From positions 1 through 32,743 of IMG/VR virus record IMGVR_UViG_3300021090_000077: a stretch of DNA of 32,743 nucleotides. One strand, 5' to 3'. Positions 6,966-14,939 of the stretch are shown here, in pieces. The position numbers and the translations under genes were made by a program. The first letter of the stretch is position 1; each line of letters starts with the position of its first letter. Below the pieces are notes generated by a model. The model searched no databases and was not told the origin of the DNA. It was given only the letters and a program-made list of their open reading frames with translations. This stretch comes from a virus.

Positions 6966-9071
6966 TCAGGCAGCGCTTTTTGCGATATCAGACAGGAACA
7001 GTTGGAGCAGAACATCCGGAAGATGACTGAACTCAAGCAGTGTCCGGCTGTTCTTGAAGAATTTACTGACACAGTTGTCGTTGCCGAGACCAATCCCGTA
7101 AACCGAGACACCCATTTTCTCAAGCTGCCGAATGACCGCACCGAGGTGGTTTGCCAGACACTGCATATTGGCACTGTTACTGTGCGGCCAGCCATCCTCG
7201 AACACGAAAAGCATCTTACGCTTCTCTGGTCGGGTCAGCAAGCGCGCTGCGCACGTAGCGATGGACTCCCCATCGACGTTGTTTCTCTGATACAAAGCCT
7301 CTTGATTGGCCAATACAGGCAGGGCATCCCGGAATGGCATGGAGAACGACTTGAAAATTGGAATTACCAGCGCTTCGTTTCGCGTGTAACCATACTCGTG
7401 AGGCTCCGGAAGTGTACGTCCTGTCGTAAACCCAATGATCTCAAATGGTATGTGCAAACGGTCGAGAAGCAGACCCAACACACCGACAGCCTCCAGCGTC
7501 AGACCGATTTTGTTTGCGCTCCCCATTGAGCCAGAGCAGTCCACGATAAGCTGGACGGCAATATTCTTGCGCGAATGTGCTTCAAAACGACGCAGAAACA
7601 GCGAGTCCAATTCCGGTAGCGGGCCAGCAAGAGAGGTGATTTTACGAGGGTTGATCCGAGAACCTTCACTGTTAGGCAAATATCGTCTGGCGAATTGCCC
7701 TACCAGATGCCGCGAAATCGCCCCCAACGAAAGTGACTGCACTTTTTTCGTATATTCGTTCACCACGGCGGCATTATCCGACGCAGGATGCTGCTCTATG
7801 GTGTCCTTATCCGTCGAGGAATGCCAAAGATGCAGCGGGTCGTCTGAGAAATCATTCGGCGGCGGGAGAACCAGACGGTCCTGCTTGAAAAGCATGAATA
7901 TCTGCTTGCCCCGCGCACACCCACCAACCGCGGTTTTTTCGAGAGCCTTTTCGAGAGCTTTCAATTCCTTGGGACTCAGTTCCAATCCCTCTTCCTCCTG
8001 CTCACCCTGCTTACCCTTCTCGCCCTGCTCTTCGCTCTCCTTTTGCTTATCGTCTTTTCCCCCGCTCGACTGTTCACTCTCTTCCTCGTCCCCCTCTTCC
8101 TCCTCGTCACTTTCCTCCTCTTTCGAACGCGCAGGAGAAAAAGCAGAGTGGAAAGGACAAGGAAGACGCTCCTTCTCACCACCTTGCTCTTCCGCACTTT
8201 TCTCGGTCTTGGTTTTGGTTTTCTTGCTCTTGTTTTTTTCGCTCTTCTGCTCATTTTTTTCTATGAGAACGATGGTTGTTCCACCACTCACTTTGCCGTC
8301 ACAGTCTTTCGGCTCAGGAGCAGATTTGAGCAATTCGAGAATGTACTTGAAACAGGCCAGCATGAGAGGCTTACCATATTCGAAAACCCGGATAGAGGAC
8401 TCCAGTGACACGAGCTTATCGTGGTCCACAAGGTCGAGCATTTTCAGGATTTCAGGGTCAAGCTCCGAGTCTGATGGCAAGCTTTCGTCAACCATCCACG
8501 GCATCCCTTTGCGCGCCAGCAGGAGACGCATTATGAGGTTAAAAAAGTCAACCTCCGCATCGGCGTTCTCCCCGGAGAAAACTTCTCTATAGTCAGCCGC
8601 ACTGTCATACAGTCTTCGCAAATAGGTTTCCGCCCCCGGAAAGCGCTCCACCCACAGATGCTCGATTCTGATATCCTCCAAAGCGTTCTCCACGTTGGAA
8701 ACTACGGTGGACGCGACCCCATGCATTTCCTTCGGGGCAGAACAAGCATCTAGAATGCTCTTAGCGCACTGACTGACGAGAAAACTGCGAGGCGTGTTCT
8801 TGTTGTGACTGTTGACGACGTGTGAAGCTTCGTGGTCGAGCAGACCGTTCAAAATGTCAAACCACAGGTCTTTTTTCTCGGCAGGCAACTTGTGCCGCTT
8901 CTGGTACGCCTTCGCCATTGCCTCAAGCTGCGCGTCAGAAGCCTCGGGCAGGTAGATCGTCGTGCTGTCCGAGTGGGGTATAACATTACGAGCGAATTTC
9001 ACGCTCACCCCTGTCCGGGCCGTCAGGACCCTAGCCAGCTTCACCAGATACGGTTCGTATGTTGACTGCAC
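6966..9071 (-). CDS. CobT-like protein: HExxH domain, acidic linker, VWA domain
   Basis: 701 residues. The N-terminal third contains HEASH (residues 80-84), a match to the HExxH zinc-metalloprotease signature, in a helix context LLDHEASHVV. Residues of roughly 280-385 are a highly charged, Glu/Lys-rich, low-complexity linker. A VWA domain follows with an intact MIDAS start LIVDCSGSMGSANK near residue 510. This layout matches the CobT subunit of aerobic cobaltochelatase and phage relatives that pair with MoxR/CobS AAA+ ATPases. The CobS-like partner is encoded four genes upstream in the same direction. A real role in cobalamin synthesis is unlikely in a phage; an AAA+/VWA remodelling or chelatase-like function on an unknown target is more plausible. 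GTG start with AAGGGGAG site. Confidence 0.85.
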   Translation of the reverse strand: MQSTYEPYLVKLARVLTARTGVSVKFARNVIPHSDSTTIYLPEASDAQLEAMAKAYQKRHKLPAEKKDLWFDILNGLLDHEASHVVNSHNKNTPRSFLVSQCAKSILDACSAPKEMHGVASTVVSNVENALEDIRIEHLWVERFPGAETYLRRLYDSAADYREVFSGENADAEVDFFNLIMRLLLARKGMPWMVDESLPSDSELDPEILKMLDLVDHDKLVSLESSIRVFEYGKPLMLACFKYILELLKSAPEPKDCDGKVSGGTTIVLIEKNEQKSEKNKSKKTKTKTEKSAEEQGGEKERLPCPFHSAFSPARSKEEESDEEEEGDEEESEQSSGGKDDKQKESEEQGEKGKQGEQEEEGLELSPKELKALEKALEKTAVGGCARGKQIFMLFKQDRLVLPPPNDFSDDPLHLWHSSTDKDTIEQHPASDNAAVVNEYTKKVQSLSLGAISRHLVGQFARRYLPNSEGSRINPRKITSLAGPLPELDSLFLRRFEAHSRKNIAVQLIVDCSGSMGSANKIGLTLEAVGVLGLLLDRLHIPFEIIGFTTGRTLPEPHEYGYTRNEALVIPIFKSFSMPFRDALPVLANQEALYQRNNVDGESIATCAARLLTRPEKRKMLFVFEDGWPHSNSANMQCLANHLGAVIRQLEKMGVSVYGIGLGNDNCVSKFFKNSRTLLEFSHLPDVLLQLFLSDIAKSAA

Positions 9072-9083
9072 GAGACTCCCCTT

Positions 9084-9317
9084 TTACAGCGAGAACTTCT
9101 TCGGCTTGTCCGGCGACAAGAGCCTCATCTTGGTTTCGGTGGTCGCCTTCTCCAGCGCCTGCACGATCCGCGCTACGTCGTTCTCGGAATACTCGTAGAC
9201 ATCCCGGTTGGCGAGCCGTCCGAGCATTTCGATTTTTTCCAGAGCCGCGGAAGTCCGCATGTTGGCGAGTCGTTTGAATTTCTCCGCCTTCGTCTCTTCG
9301 GGTTTCTCTGCTACCAT
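9084..9317 (-). CDS. Conserved phage-type hypothetical protein (77 aa)
   Basis: I chose the ATG preceded by AGGAGGAG, which gives 77 residues and avoids overlap with the upstream gene; an upstream start in the same frame lacks a ribosome site and would overlap by about 100 bases. The sequence is charged and helical, with the core RLANMRTSAALEKIEMLGRLANRDVYEYSENDVARIVQALE. I recall similar short proteins in other phages, with the pattern of an (L)ANR...YEY...DV segment, but no known function. It lies 12 bases upstream of the CobT-like gene, so it may belong to the AAA+/VWA gene set. Confidence 0.75.
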   Translation of the reverse strand: MVAEKPEETKAEKFKRLANMRTSAALEKIEMLGRLANRDVYEYSENDVARIVQALEKATTETKMRLLSPDKPKKFSL

Positions 9318-9333
9318 GGTCTCCTCCTCTTTC

Positions 9334-9825
9334 TCAGTTGATCTTGATTTTACGCCGAACGATATTCCGCACGGCACCATCAACAAAGCCGTTCCAATAA
9401 GTAGAAAAGTCACTGTCAGGCGACACCCCATCGTTCAGTATATGCTGAACAACCTCTTTGGCAACACTCCCCGCTTCGTCATCGTTGACCTCGTGAAACT
9501 GCTTGCAAACGTTGAGAGGTTCGAGCACTCTCCAGTGTACCATCCCCTTTTTCGTGTTCCACCAGTCCTTGTCCGGATCGAGCGCAGCCACCGCAAGCTC
9601 GTAGGCTGCTTCTGGATAGAATTTGATGGCCTTCTTTTTGATCCACGGTTCGTCTCGAAGATGAATCACGGTGACGGAATGATCGGTCCAAAGCGGATGC
9701 GCCCAACGAACCCGAACGATCCACGCCGCTAACATACATCCCGGTGTTGTCCTCCACTCAGGGAACTCCCACGCAATGCCAAGCGGTGTCTGTATGACAG
9801 GTTCAGGCCGTATTTTCGACGCCAC
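9334..9825 (-). CDS. Hypothetical protein between CobS-like and 77-aa genes
   Basis: 163 residues, GTG start three bases after the stop of the CobS-like gene. The sequence is rich in Trp and aromatic residues in its N-terminal half (WEFPEWRTTPG, WIVRVRWAHPLWTDH) and soluble throughout; no signal peptide, membrane segment or known motif is visible. I do not recognise a family. The tight spacing on both sides makes it part of the CobS-CobT transcription unit, so a link to the AAA+/VWA machine is possible but not shown. Confidence 0.65.
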   Translation of the reverse strand: MASKIRPEPVIQTPLGIAWEFPEWRTTPGCMLAAWIVRVRWAHPLWTDHSVTVIHLRDEPWIKKKAIKFYPEAAYELAVAALDPDKDWWNTKKGMVHWRVLEPLNVCKQFHEVNDDEAGSVAKEVVQHILNDGVSPDSDFSTYWNGFVDGAVRNIVRRKIKIN

Positions 9826-9828
9826 TGC

Positions 9829-11913
9829 TCAGACAACCTTGAGTCGAACCATCAGGCTTTCCACTACGTTCTTTTCCGTTGGCGGCAGGCTCGGCAGGAG
9901 AGTCAGCCCCAACGCGCGTTTGACGGACCCTGTGAAAATAATGGCCTCTACAGTGTGGTGGATCATCCTCGTCGAGAACGGAACTGTCAAGGACGTGGTT
10001 GCGTCATAGGCCGCGCGATATTCCTTGACGAAGTTGAGGAGGTTTTCCACCAACAGACGCCCCGCGTCCTTCTCGAAGAGTTTGCCGAACTTTTTCTTAA
10101 GAATCTCCCGTTCCTTGTCGAGCGAGCAGTATGCCACCTGCACCCGAAACGCGAACCGTGACAAGGACGCGAAATTCTGGATTTGCGTTCCGGCGTAGAT
10201 CCCCCGCGGGTCCGGATTGATGCCGTCTGTGTTTCCAGTCGCCACACAGCGCCAATCCTTGTTCGGACGGATTAGCTCCTCCGTCTCGGGGATGTGGAGG
10301 ATCGGGTCTTCCGACTCCAGAATCGGGTTGATGAGGATGGTTGCCGAAGGTGTGCCTACGTCGTACTCATCCGCGAGATAAGTGGCGGGACGCAAAATCG
10401 AGAGTGCCAATGTTCCGCGGCGGAAGCGAAACTGGAGTCCGGTTCCTGACGGATTTGCGCTCGCCATGAAAGCACCGATCATTTCCGCTCTCGCAGAATG
10501 TTCATCGAAGTTCTGCCGGATGACCTCTTTTCCACGACGAGCGCAGAATTGAATCACCGATTGACTGTTGTGAGTCACCATGAAGTCATCAAGGAAATAG
10601 CGCCCATCACCGTCAAGCGTGAATCCGTAGAACTTCTCAATGCCCAACTTCTCCACTGTGAATCCCGTCCTGAGCACGGACTTCTGTTGTGCTCGTCTCG
10701 GAGCGCGCTTCCGTGAAACACGACAGGGAACAACAGAGCAGTCACCAGAAATCCCCACCCGGAAATAAGTTCCCCCACCTCCGGTCTGACATCTTTTTTC
10801 GCAGGGCTTCACGTAAGCCGCCAGACCAACGCTACGAGAAATGAAAGCCACATCATTCGCCAGACGTTCTGACTTTGAGATAAAGTCAAATCCGCCTCCT
10901 TGCATGTGGCCATCTGTATCCATCAACCCGGCAAGAATCTGAAGTCTGACACTGCGAGGGGCGATCTTGAATTCCTGCGGAATGAATTTCTCTCCGGCAC
11001 GAGCGCCCCGTAGCCCCAACTTTTTCAACATAACCCCGAGAGGATTTCCAACGTGGGGGCCAATTCCCTTACGAATCGGACGAGACTTCGTTCGACTAAT
11101 GGAGTACGTAATAGCCTTCCCGGCAACGCGCTGCTCCCTTAATGCGAGACCTAAGCGGCGGAGTGCAAAACGGACGTGCTTCACAATCTCGGAATCACCG
11201 GAGGTAAGGGTATAACATCCCAACCCCAACCCACCGTCTCCAAGAAGAACCCCGAGAAGATATGGAGAAAGTGCCCGCCTCTCGCGGAGCTTATCAGGAG
11301 GTCGCGTAAAATCCACCGCTTCTCGAAACAGCTTGAACATTCTCTTTTTCGTCGAACTCCACGTCAGCCACATCTTCACCGGAACATCCACAGTGTTTCC
11401 ACTGCCGGTCCTCACGAGCGTCAACACGTGTTCATCGTTAACAACGAATGGATTTCCCTTTACAGGGACAATCCGGTACATCTGCCCTTCCCCTACGTTC
11501 ACTGATTTCACAGTACGAGCCTTCGATACCGCAGCGTATTGTGTGGGGTTTTCCGTTTTGGAATCCGGAGAAGCAAGACGATCACCGGGAAGAATGTCCT
11601 CGACTTTTCTGATCGTTCCGTCCGCTAGAAGGATGCCCTGTCCCTTTCGATGACATTTCCCGCTCCCGGTCTGCCCCCACAGGTAGACATGCCGCCCGAG
11701 CGACTCACCGAGAATGAGCGCCTCCAGCACGCCCACGTCGAAGACGAACGTAGGGTCAACTCTCGGTACGAACGTTTTGTAGGGGTCATCGTCGCTGTGA
11801 CGATAGGTCCAGACAGTCAAGTCCATCAGGGATTTTGAAAGCTTGACCTCGGGGAAGACTTCGGAAACCTTTCGGGAGGTTTTCTCGATGGCCTGCTGAC
11901 TCGTACTGTCCAT
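9829..11913 (-). CDS. CobS/MoxR-like AAA+ ATPase with P-loop intein
   Basis: MoxR-clade AAA+ ATPase resembling the CobS subunit of cobaltochelatase. After intein removal it is about 331 residues, normal for CobS. Walker A is GQTGSGK-S, Walker B YLADEYD, and sensor 1 VATGNTDG follows, with the arginine-rich AAA+ lid after it. The start chosen is the ATG preceded by TTGGAGG. The reading frame extends 51 bases further upstream, but that part includes the promoter -35 and -10, so it cannot be in the transcript. ATP-driven CobS rings work with VWA proteins of the CobT type; one is encoded downstream and another VWA-like protein lies near 20.5 kb. The cellular target is unknown. Confidence 0.9.
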   Translation of the reverse strand: MDSTSQQAIEKTSRKVSEVFPEVKLSKSLMDLTVWTYRHSDDDPYKTFVPRVDPTFVFDVGVLEALILGESLGRHVYLWGQTGSGKCHRKGQGILLADGTIRKVEDILPGDRLASPDSKTENPTQYAAVSKARTVKSVNVGEGQMYRIVPVKGNPFVVNDEHVLTLVRTGSGNTVDVPVKMWLTWSSTKKRMFKLFREAVDFTRPPDKLRERRALSPYLLGVLLGDGGLGLGCYTLTSGDSEIVKHVRFALRRLGLALREQRVAGKAITYSISRTKSRPIRKGIGPHVGNPLGVMLKKLGLRGARAGEKFIPQEFKIAPRSVRLQILAGLMDTDGHMQGGGFDFISKSERLANDVAFISRSVGLAAYVKPCEKRCQTGGGGTYFRVGISGDCSVVPCRVSRKRAPRRAQQKSVLRTGFTVEKLGIEKFYGFTLDGDGRYFLDDFMVTHNSQSVIQFCARRGKEVIRQNFDEHSARAEMIGAFMASANPSGTGLQFRFRRGTLALSILRPATYLADEYDVGTPSATILINPILESEDPILHIPETEELIRPNKDWRCVATGNTDGINPDPRGIYAGTQIQNFASLSRFAFRVQVAYCSLDKEREILKKKFGKLFEKDAGRLLVENLLNFVKEYRAAYDATTSLTVPFSTRMIHHTVEAIIFTGSVKRALGLTLLPSLPPTEKNVVESLMVRLKVV
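10567..11655 (-). mobile_element. Intein in the CobS-like P-loop with LAGLIDADG-type endonuclease
   Basis: A 363-residue insertion between Lys and Ser of GQTGSGK|S, the same junction used in the RecA/UvsX gene. Cys1 (CHRKGQGILLADGTIRKVED), a block B-like segment with VVNDEHVLTL, and the C-terminus DDFMVTHN followed by Ser are present. The two endonuclease motifs are LLGVLLGDGG and ILAGLMDTDG. Block B lacks the usual TxxH Thr (NDEH instead), the only mild departure among the splicing motifs. The N- and C-terminal blocks resemble those of the RecA/UvsX intein. Confidence 0.92.
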
Positions 11914-11935
11914 GGACTTCCTCCAAGTGTCCTCC

Positions 11936-11964
11936 ATATTACACCTGTAACAACCCGAAGTCAA
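11936..11964 (-). promoter_or_regulatory. Promoter of the CobS-like gene with inverted-repeat operator
   Basis: TTGACT, a 17-base spacer and TAATAT on the minus strand form a near-consensus sigma-70-type promoter. The spacer and -10 contain the block GTTACAGGTGTAAT, found again in the promoter at 22881-22909. Inside it, TTACA and TGTAA form a perfect inverted repeat around GG, so a regulator could bind on top of the -10 region. The expected transcript start is about 16 bases before the chosen ATG and leaves the GGAGG ribosome site in the leader. Confidence 0.8.
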
Positions 11965-12905
11965 GGGGTGGCAGCAACTTTTTTCGCTGTAGAAAGCGCC
12001 TCCTGCACCTCAGCCGTCAAAGCCTCACCCGGATCTTTAGAGCGTGGCAGACGGGCAAGACGGACCTCCGGGACATGCAGGACGAGGCGTCTGGCGAGTG
12101 CGGACGCCTGCGATACCGCATCCGTGTCGAGGAACACCGTGACTTTCTTGAATCGAGCAGCGATCAAGGCAGCGACCTGCCGCTCCGTGGCCACTCTACC
12201 GAGAAGGGCCAGAAAATGCGCACCGTGACGCATGGCGTCGAAGACTCCCTCGACAACGACCACCTCCGCACAAACTCCTTTCGCCTTGTCGAGCGAAAAC
12301 ACATAATCCTTCACCGAAACTTCTTTGTCGGAGGAGGACAGAATCTTGAGCGGCTTCTCTCCCGTAATGTCCCTCGCCACCCAACCCACGAGCCGCTTGT
12401 CCGGACTCCTGACTGGAACGATGACTCTTCTACCGAGCCGCCCCGATGGAGCGAAACCAATTTCGAAAAACCGTGCGTCTACGAGTGACAGCCCCCTTCC
12501 ATTGAGGTAATCCAGCGCAGCCTTCCGTGCCACTTCATGCCCCGGAAAATTCGACCAGACCGGATGATACCCCTCCGGAAATTGTAAAGAATAGGTCTGT
12601 GCGCACGACCTTGGAGGCACAGCGTAGGAAAACGCCCCGAGTTGTGGTTCATCCTCTCCAATCACGTAATCCGAAGGTTTCAGATCGGGATTTTCTGCGG
12701 CCACACGAAGCAGTAACTTCCAAAAATTCCCACGCTCCTCACAACGGAAACAAAAGTAAAGCCCCGAGGTGACATTTACATAAAAATGCCACTTCTTGTG
12801 ATCCCCATGAAAGGGGCAAGGCAAGTTGATTTCCTTGCCCCCCATGGAGACTCGCATGGTCTTTCCAAAAGCGTCTTGACAAAACTGCTTCACGAGATAG
12901 GTCAT
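11961..12905 (-). CDS. DnaG-like DNA primase
   Basis: Synthesises RNA primers for lagging-strand replication. The N-terminal CHC2-type zinc motif is Cys30, His33, Cys52, Cys55. The TOPRIM core shows VVVVEG with Glu219 and VFLDTD with Asp260 and Asp262, the metal-binding acidic residues. At 314 residues it is short and has no C-terminal helicase-binding domain of bacterial DnaG size, as in T4 gp61-type and other phage primases. The ATG overlaps the stop of the helicase gene by four bases, which fits a primase-helicase pair acting at the fork. Its end overlaps the -35 of the CobS-like gene promoter. Confidence 0.9.
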   Translation of the reverse strand: MTYLVKQFCQDAFGKTMRVSMGGKEINLPCPFHGDHKKWHFYVNVTSGLYFCFRCEERGNFWKLLLRVAAENPDLKPSDYVIGEDEPQLGAFSYAVPPRSCAQTYSLQFPEGYHPVWSNFPGHEVARKAALDYLNGRGLSLVDARFFEIGFAPSGRLGRRVIVPVRSPDKRLVGWVARDITGEKPLKILSSSDKEVSVKDYVFSLDKAKGVCAEVVVVEGVFDAMRHGAHFLALLGRVATERQVAALIAARFKKVTVFLDTDAVSQASALARRLVLHVPEVRLARLPRSKDPGEALTAEVQEALSTAKKVAATP

Positions 12906-14323
12906 GTTACGGCTTCTTTCTCAGATCCGGCAGATTCAGGCTTTTCAGGTTCTTCCAATGATATGATTTCTTCTATCGGACCCACACCACTCATCAATTC
13001 CGATGCCGGAACGATGCGCGATGTGTAAAGCGAGGGCAACGCGAACATCGCTTTCGACAGGTCTTGGTAGAAACGAATTTCAAGATGGCGCGCACCGCTT
13101 CGATTTTTTGCAATGAAAACACGTGAGACGTTCTTCTGTGATTCTTCAGGTGTCTGACAGATCGTAAAAACGTAGTCTGAAATGTTGACCTTGGAAATGT
13201 CTTCGCTTACGTCGTACATATTGACGACTCGGCTCTTCATTCCATGGCGATTTGACTGTGTGGCTGTGACAAGGATGATGTTGTGCTGTTTGGCGATTTT
13301 ATGCAGGTTCGTGTAGACAGAGCTAAGCTCGAAGCGGTGCGCTTCATATCGACGGTCCTGAGCTTTCATCAGGTCAGCGTAGTCAACGAGTACAACGTCT
13401 GGTACGAATTTCACATCACGTTTGAGAGACGTGAGAAGAGCAGAAAGATCGTCAGGAGTGAGCGTGTTTTCAGGATACCCGATGATACGTAATGAATCTC
13501 CATATTTGGCAAAATCCTTTTGCATTTTCGCTCTGACTTTCCCCGCCTGCTCGTTGAGCAGGTTCGTTTGGATTCCGGAGAAGCACGAGTCGAAACGTTC
13601 GATGATTGAGTCTGGCTCCATTTCAAGTGTCACGTGCAAAACCTTATACCCGCGAAGAATAGCCTCCCTTCCAGCGTGAACCAAAGCAAATGATTTTCCA
13701 CTGTTGGATGGGCCGACGAACAGTGTCAACGTACGTGAAGCGATTCCCCCTCTGATGTAGTGATCCAGATTGCCGATAGCCAGTGGCAATCGTTTGGTAA
13801 AGACGGTAGGAGTGACGCGTTCATCACAGCGTTTGTCGATCTCAGGTAAAGAAAAGAAATCCGCCGTGCCAAAATTTCGTTCAGTGGCAATGAGAGAAGC
13901 AGTCGTGATATCCGAAACGATGCCATCAAAGTTGTGACGTTCAAGGTGCTTTTCCGCTTCTACGATGGCTCGTGAAAATGCCTGTCGCCGGATATAGGTT
14001 CTCAGGTGGTCAGCGTAGAAAGATAAGTGAGCGAGTGGCGCGGTCAGGAGATCGTCGAAAATAGATGCGTAAACTTCCCGCTCCTCCGCAGACAACGACG
14101 GGTCTGAAGCAAAGAAGTCCACCATCAACATGAAATCCGGTCTCTGGCCATACTGGTCCACGTAGTTTTTCAGGAATTTTGCAATCCGGTTATAGTAGGC
14201 GTCCCCCCAAAAATCAGGAGTCAAAAGATTCCACCATCTCCGGAAGAAGTCCTCGTCCAGATAGCAGCCAGCCAGAATAGTCTGGACGGCGACCGGGGAC
14301 AACTCTACAAAGACCGGAACCAC
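12902..14323 (-). CDS. DnaB/gp41-like replicative DNA helicase
   Basis: RecA-fold hexameric helicase. Walker A is GPSNSGKS near residue 209, followed by KVLHVTLEM (motif 1a with the acidic residue), Walker B VVLVDYADLM and the H3-type LVTATQSNR with Gln. The N-terminal half is helical, as in DnaB/gp41. GTG start; spacing of 13 bases from the preceding gene and a four-base overlap with the primase gene. The C-terminal tail is acidic (EEIISLEEPEKPESAGSEKE), possibly a partner-binding tail. Unlike the other P-loop proteins here, it carries no intein. Confidence 0.92.
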   Translation of the reverse strand: MVPVFVELSPVAVQTILAGCYLDEDFFRRWWNLLTPDFWGDAYYNRIAKFLKNYVDQYGQRPDFMLMVDFFASDPSLSAEEREVYASIFDDLLTAPLAHLSFYADHLRTYIRRQAFSRAIVEAEKHLERHNFDGIVSDITTASLIATERNFGTADFFSLPEIDKRCDERVTPTVFTKRLPLAIGNLDHYIRGGIASRTLTLFVGPSNSGKSFALVHAGREAILRGYKVLHVTLEMEPDSIIERFDSCFSGIQTNLLNEQAGKVRAKMQKDFAKYGDSLRIIGYPENTLTPDDLSALLTSLKRDVKFVPDVVLVDYADLMKAQDRRYEAHRFELSSVYTNLHKIAKQHNIILVTATQSNRHGMKSRVVNMYDVSEDISKVNISDYVFTICQTPEESQKNVSRVFIAKNRSGARHLEIRFYQDLSKAMFALPSLYTSRIVPASELMSGVGPIEEIISLEEPEKPESAGSEKEAVT

Positions 14324-14336
14324 AACGCTCTCGGTC

Positions 14337-14939
14337 TCAGGCTAGGTAGTCGGATAGGACGACGGCGGAGACAGGATCGTTACGGTGAGTTTCCAGCAAG
14401 CGTTGAAACGCTGGCTGGTGCTTGATGAATTCCTTTGGAAAGAGACGAACCAAAAACGGGTCTTTGAACACGTCCTCGACACTGGAAAGGTCGTGACGCA
14501 ACGACAAAAGCGAATCAAGCACACGCCACCCCTGTGTCTGCTCGACACCTTTTTGCCGCGCATCCTCTAACGCATCCATCCTTTTTTGCCACGCTTTGTA
14601 CCGCCGTACACAGCCCTTGTTGACCCCGATGTATTGCGACGTGGGATAATCAGGTGCGTACGGATTTGGCCTGACCCACTCAGAAAACTGCGCCAGCAGA
14701 AAGTACACGATGTTGATTTTCTTCTTCTCGCAGAACTCCACTACTGCCGTCATTGGATGCCAGAGTTGGAAGTTTTCCGGTATTACTCCAGTACGCAGTA
14801 CGTTTCGGCAGGTGGTATACGGAGCAACTCGCTTGACAAGAAAAAAATAGAAACGAAGAGCCGCGAGAACATGCTGCCGTTCGACCGCGCTGTTAGGACG
14901 AAACTTCTGACCACAATCCCTCTGTGTCGTCGAATTCAT
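14337..14939 (-). CDS. Unknown protein between two helicase genes
   Basis: 200 residues, soluble, helical, with conserved-looking aromatics (EFCEKKKINIVYFLLAQFSEWVRPNPYAPDYPTSQYIG) and a C-terminal half suggestive of an all-helical fold. The start overlaps the end of the UvsW-like gene by about 47 bases; no good later start exists before an internal ATG some 70 residues in. Position between a UvsW-like and a replicative helicase would suit a helicase loader or accessory factor, but no sequence signature supports that. Confidence 0.65.
   Translation of the reverse strand: MNSTTQRDCGQKFRPNSAVERQHVLAALRFYFFLVKRVAPYTTCRNVLRTGVIPENFQLWHPMTAVVEFCEKKKINIVYFLLAQFSEWVRPNPYAPDYPTSQYIGVNKGCVRRYKAWQKRMDALEDARQKGVEQTQGWRVLDSLLSLRHDLSSVEDVFKDPFLVRLFPKEFIKHQPAFQRLLETHRNDPVSAVVLSDYLA

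Noticed and set aside
7435-8592. 385-residue plus-strand open frame opposite the CobT-like gene
   Set aside because: Ser/Cys/Phe runs reflect the Glu/Lys linker read on the wrong strand; all neighbours on this arm are minus-strand genes.
6966-11913. Cobalamin biosynthesis genes
   Set aside because: CobS/CobT-like folds are present, but no CobN or other pathway genes are seen, and phage homologues of this pair are not known to make cobalamin.
11914-11964. 17-codon upstream extension of the CobS-like gene
   Set aside because: It begins with the TTG of the promoter -35 and includes the -10, so it is not transcribed from that promoter.
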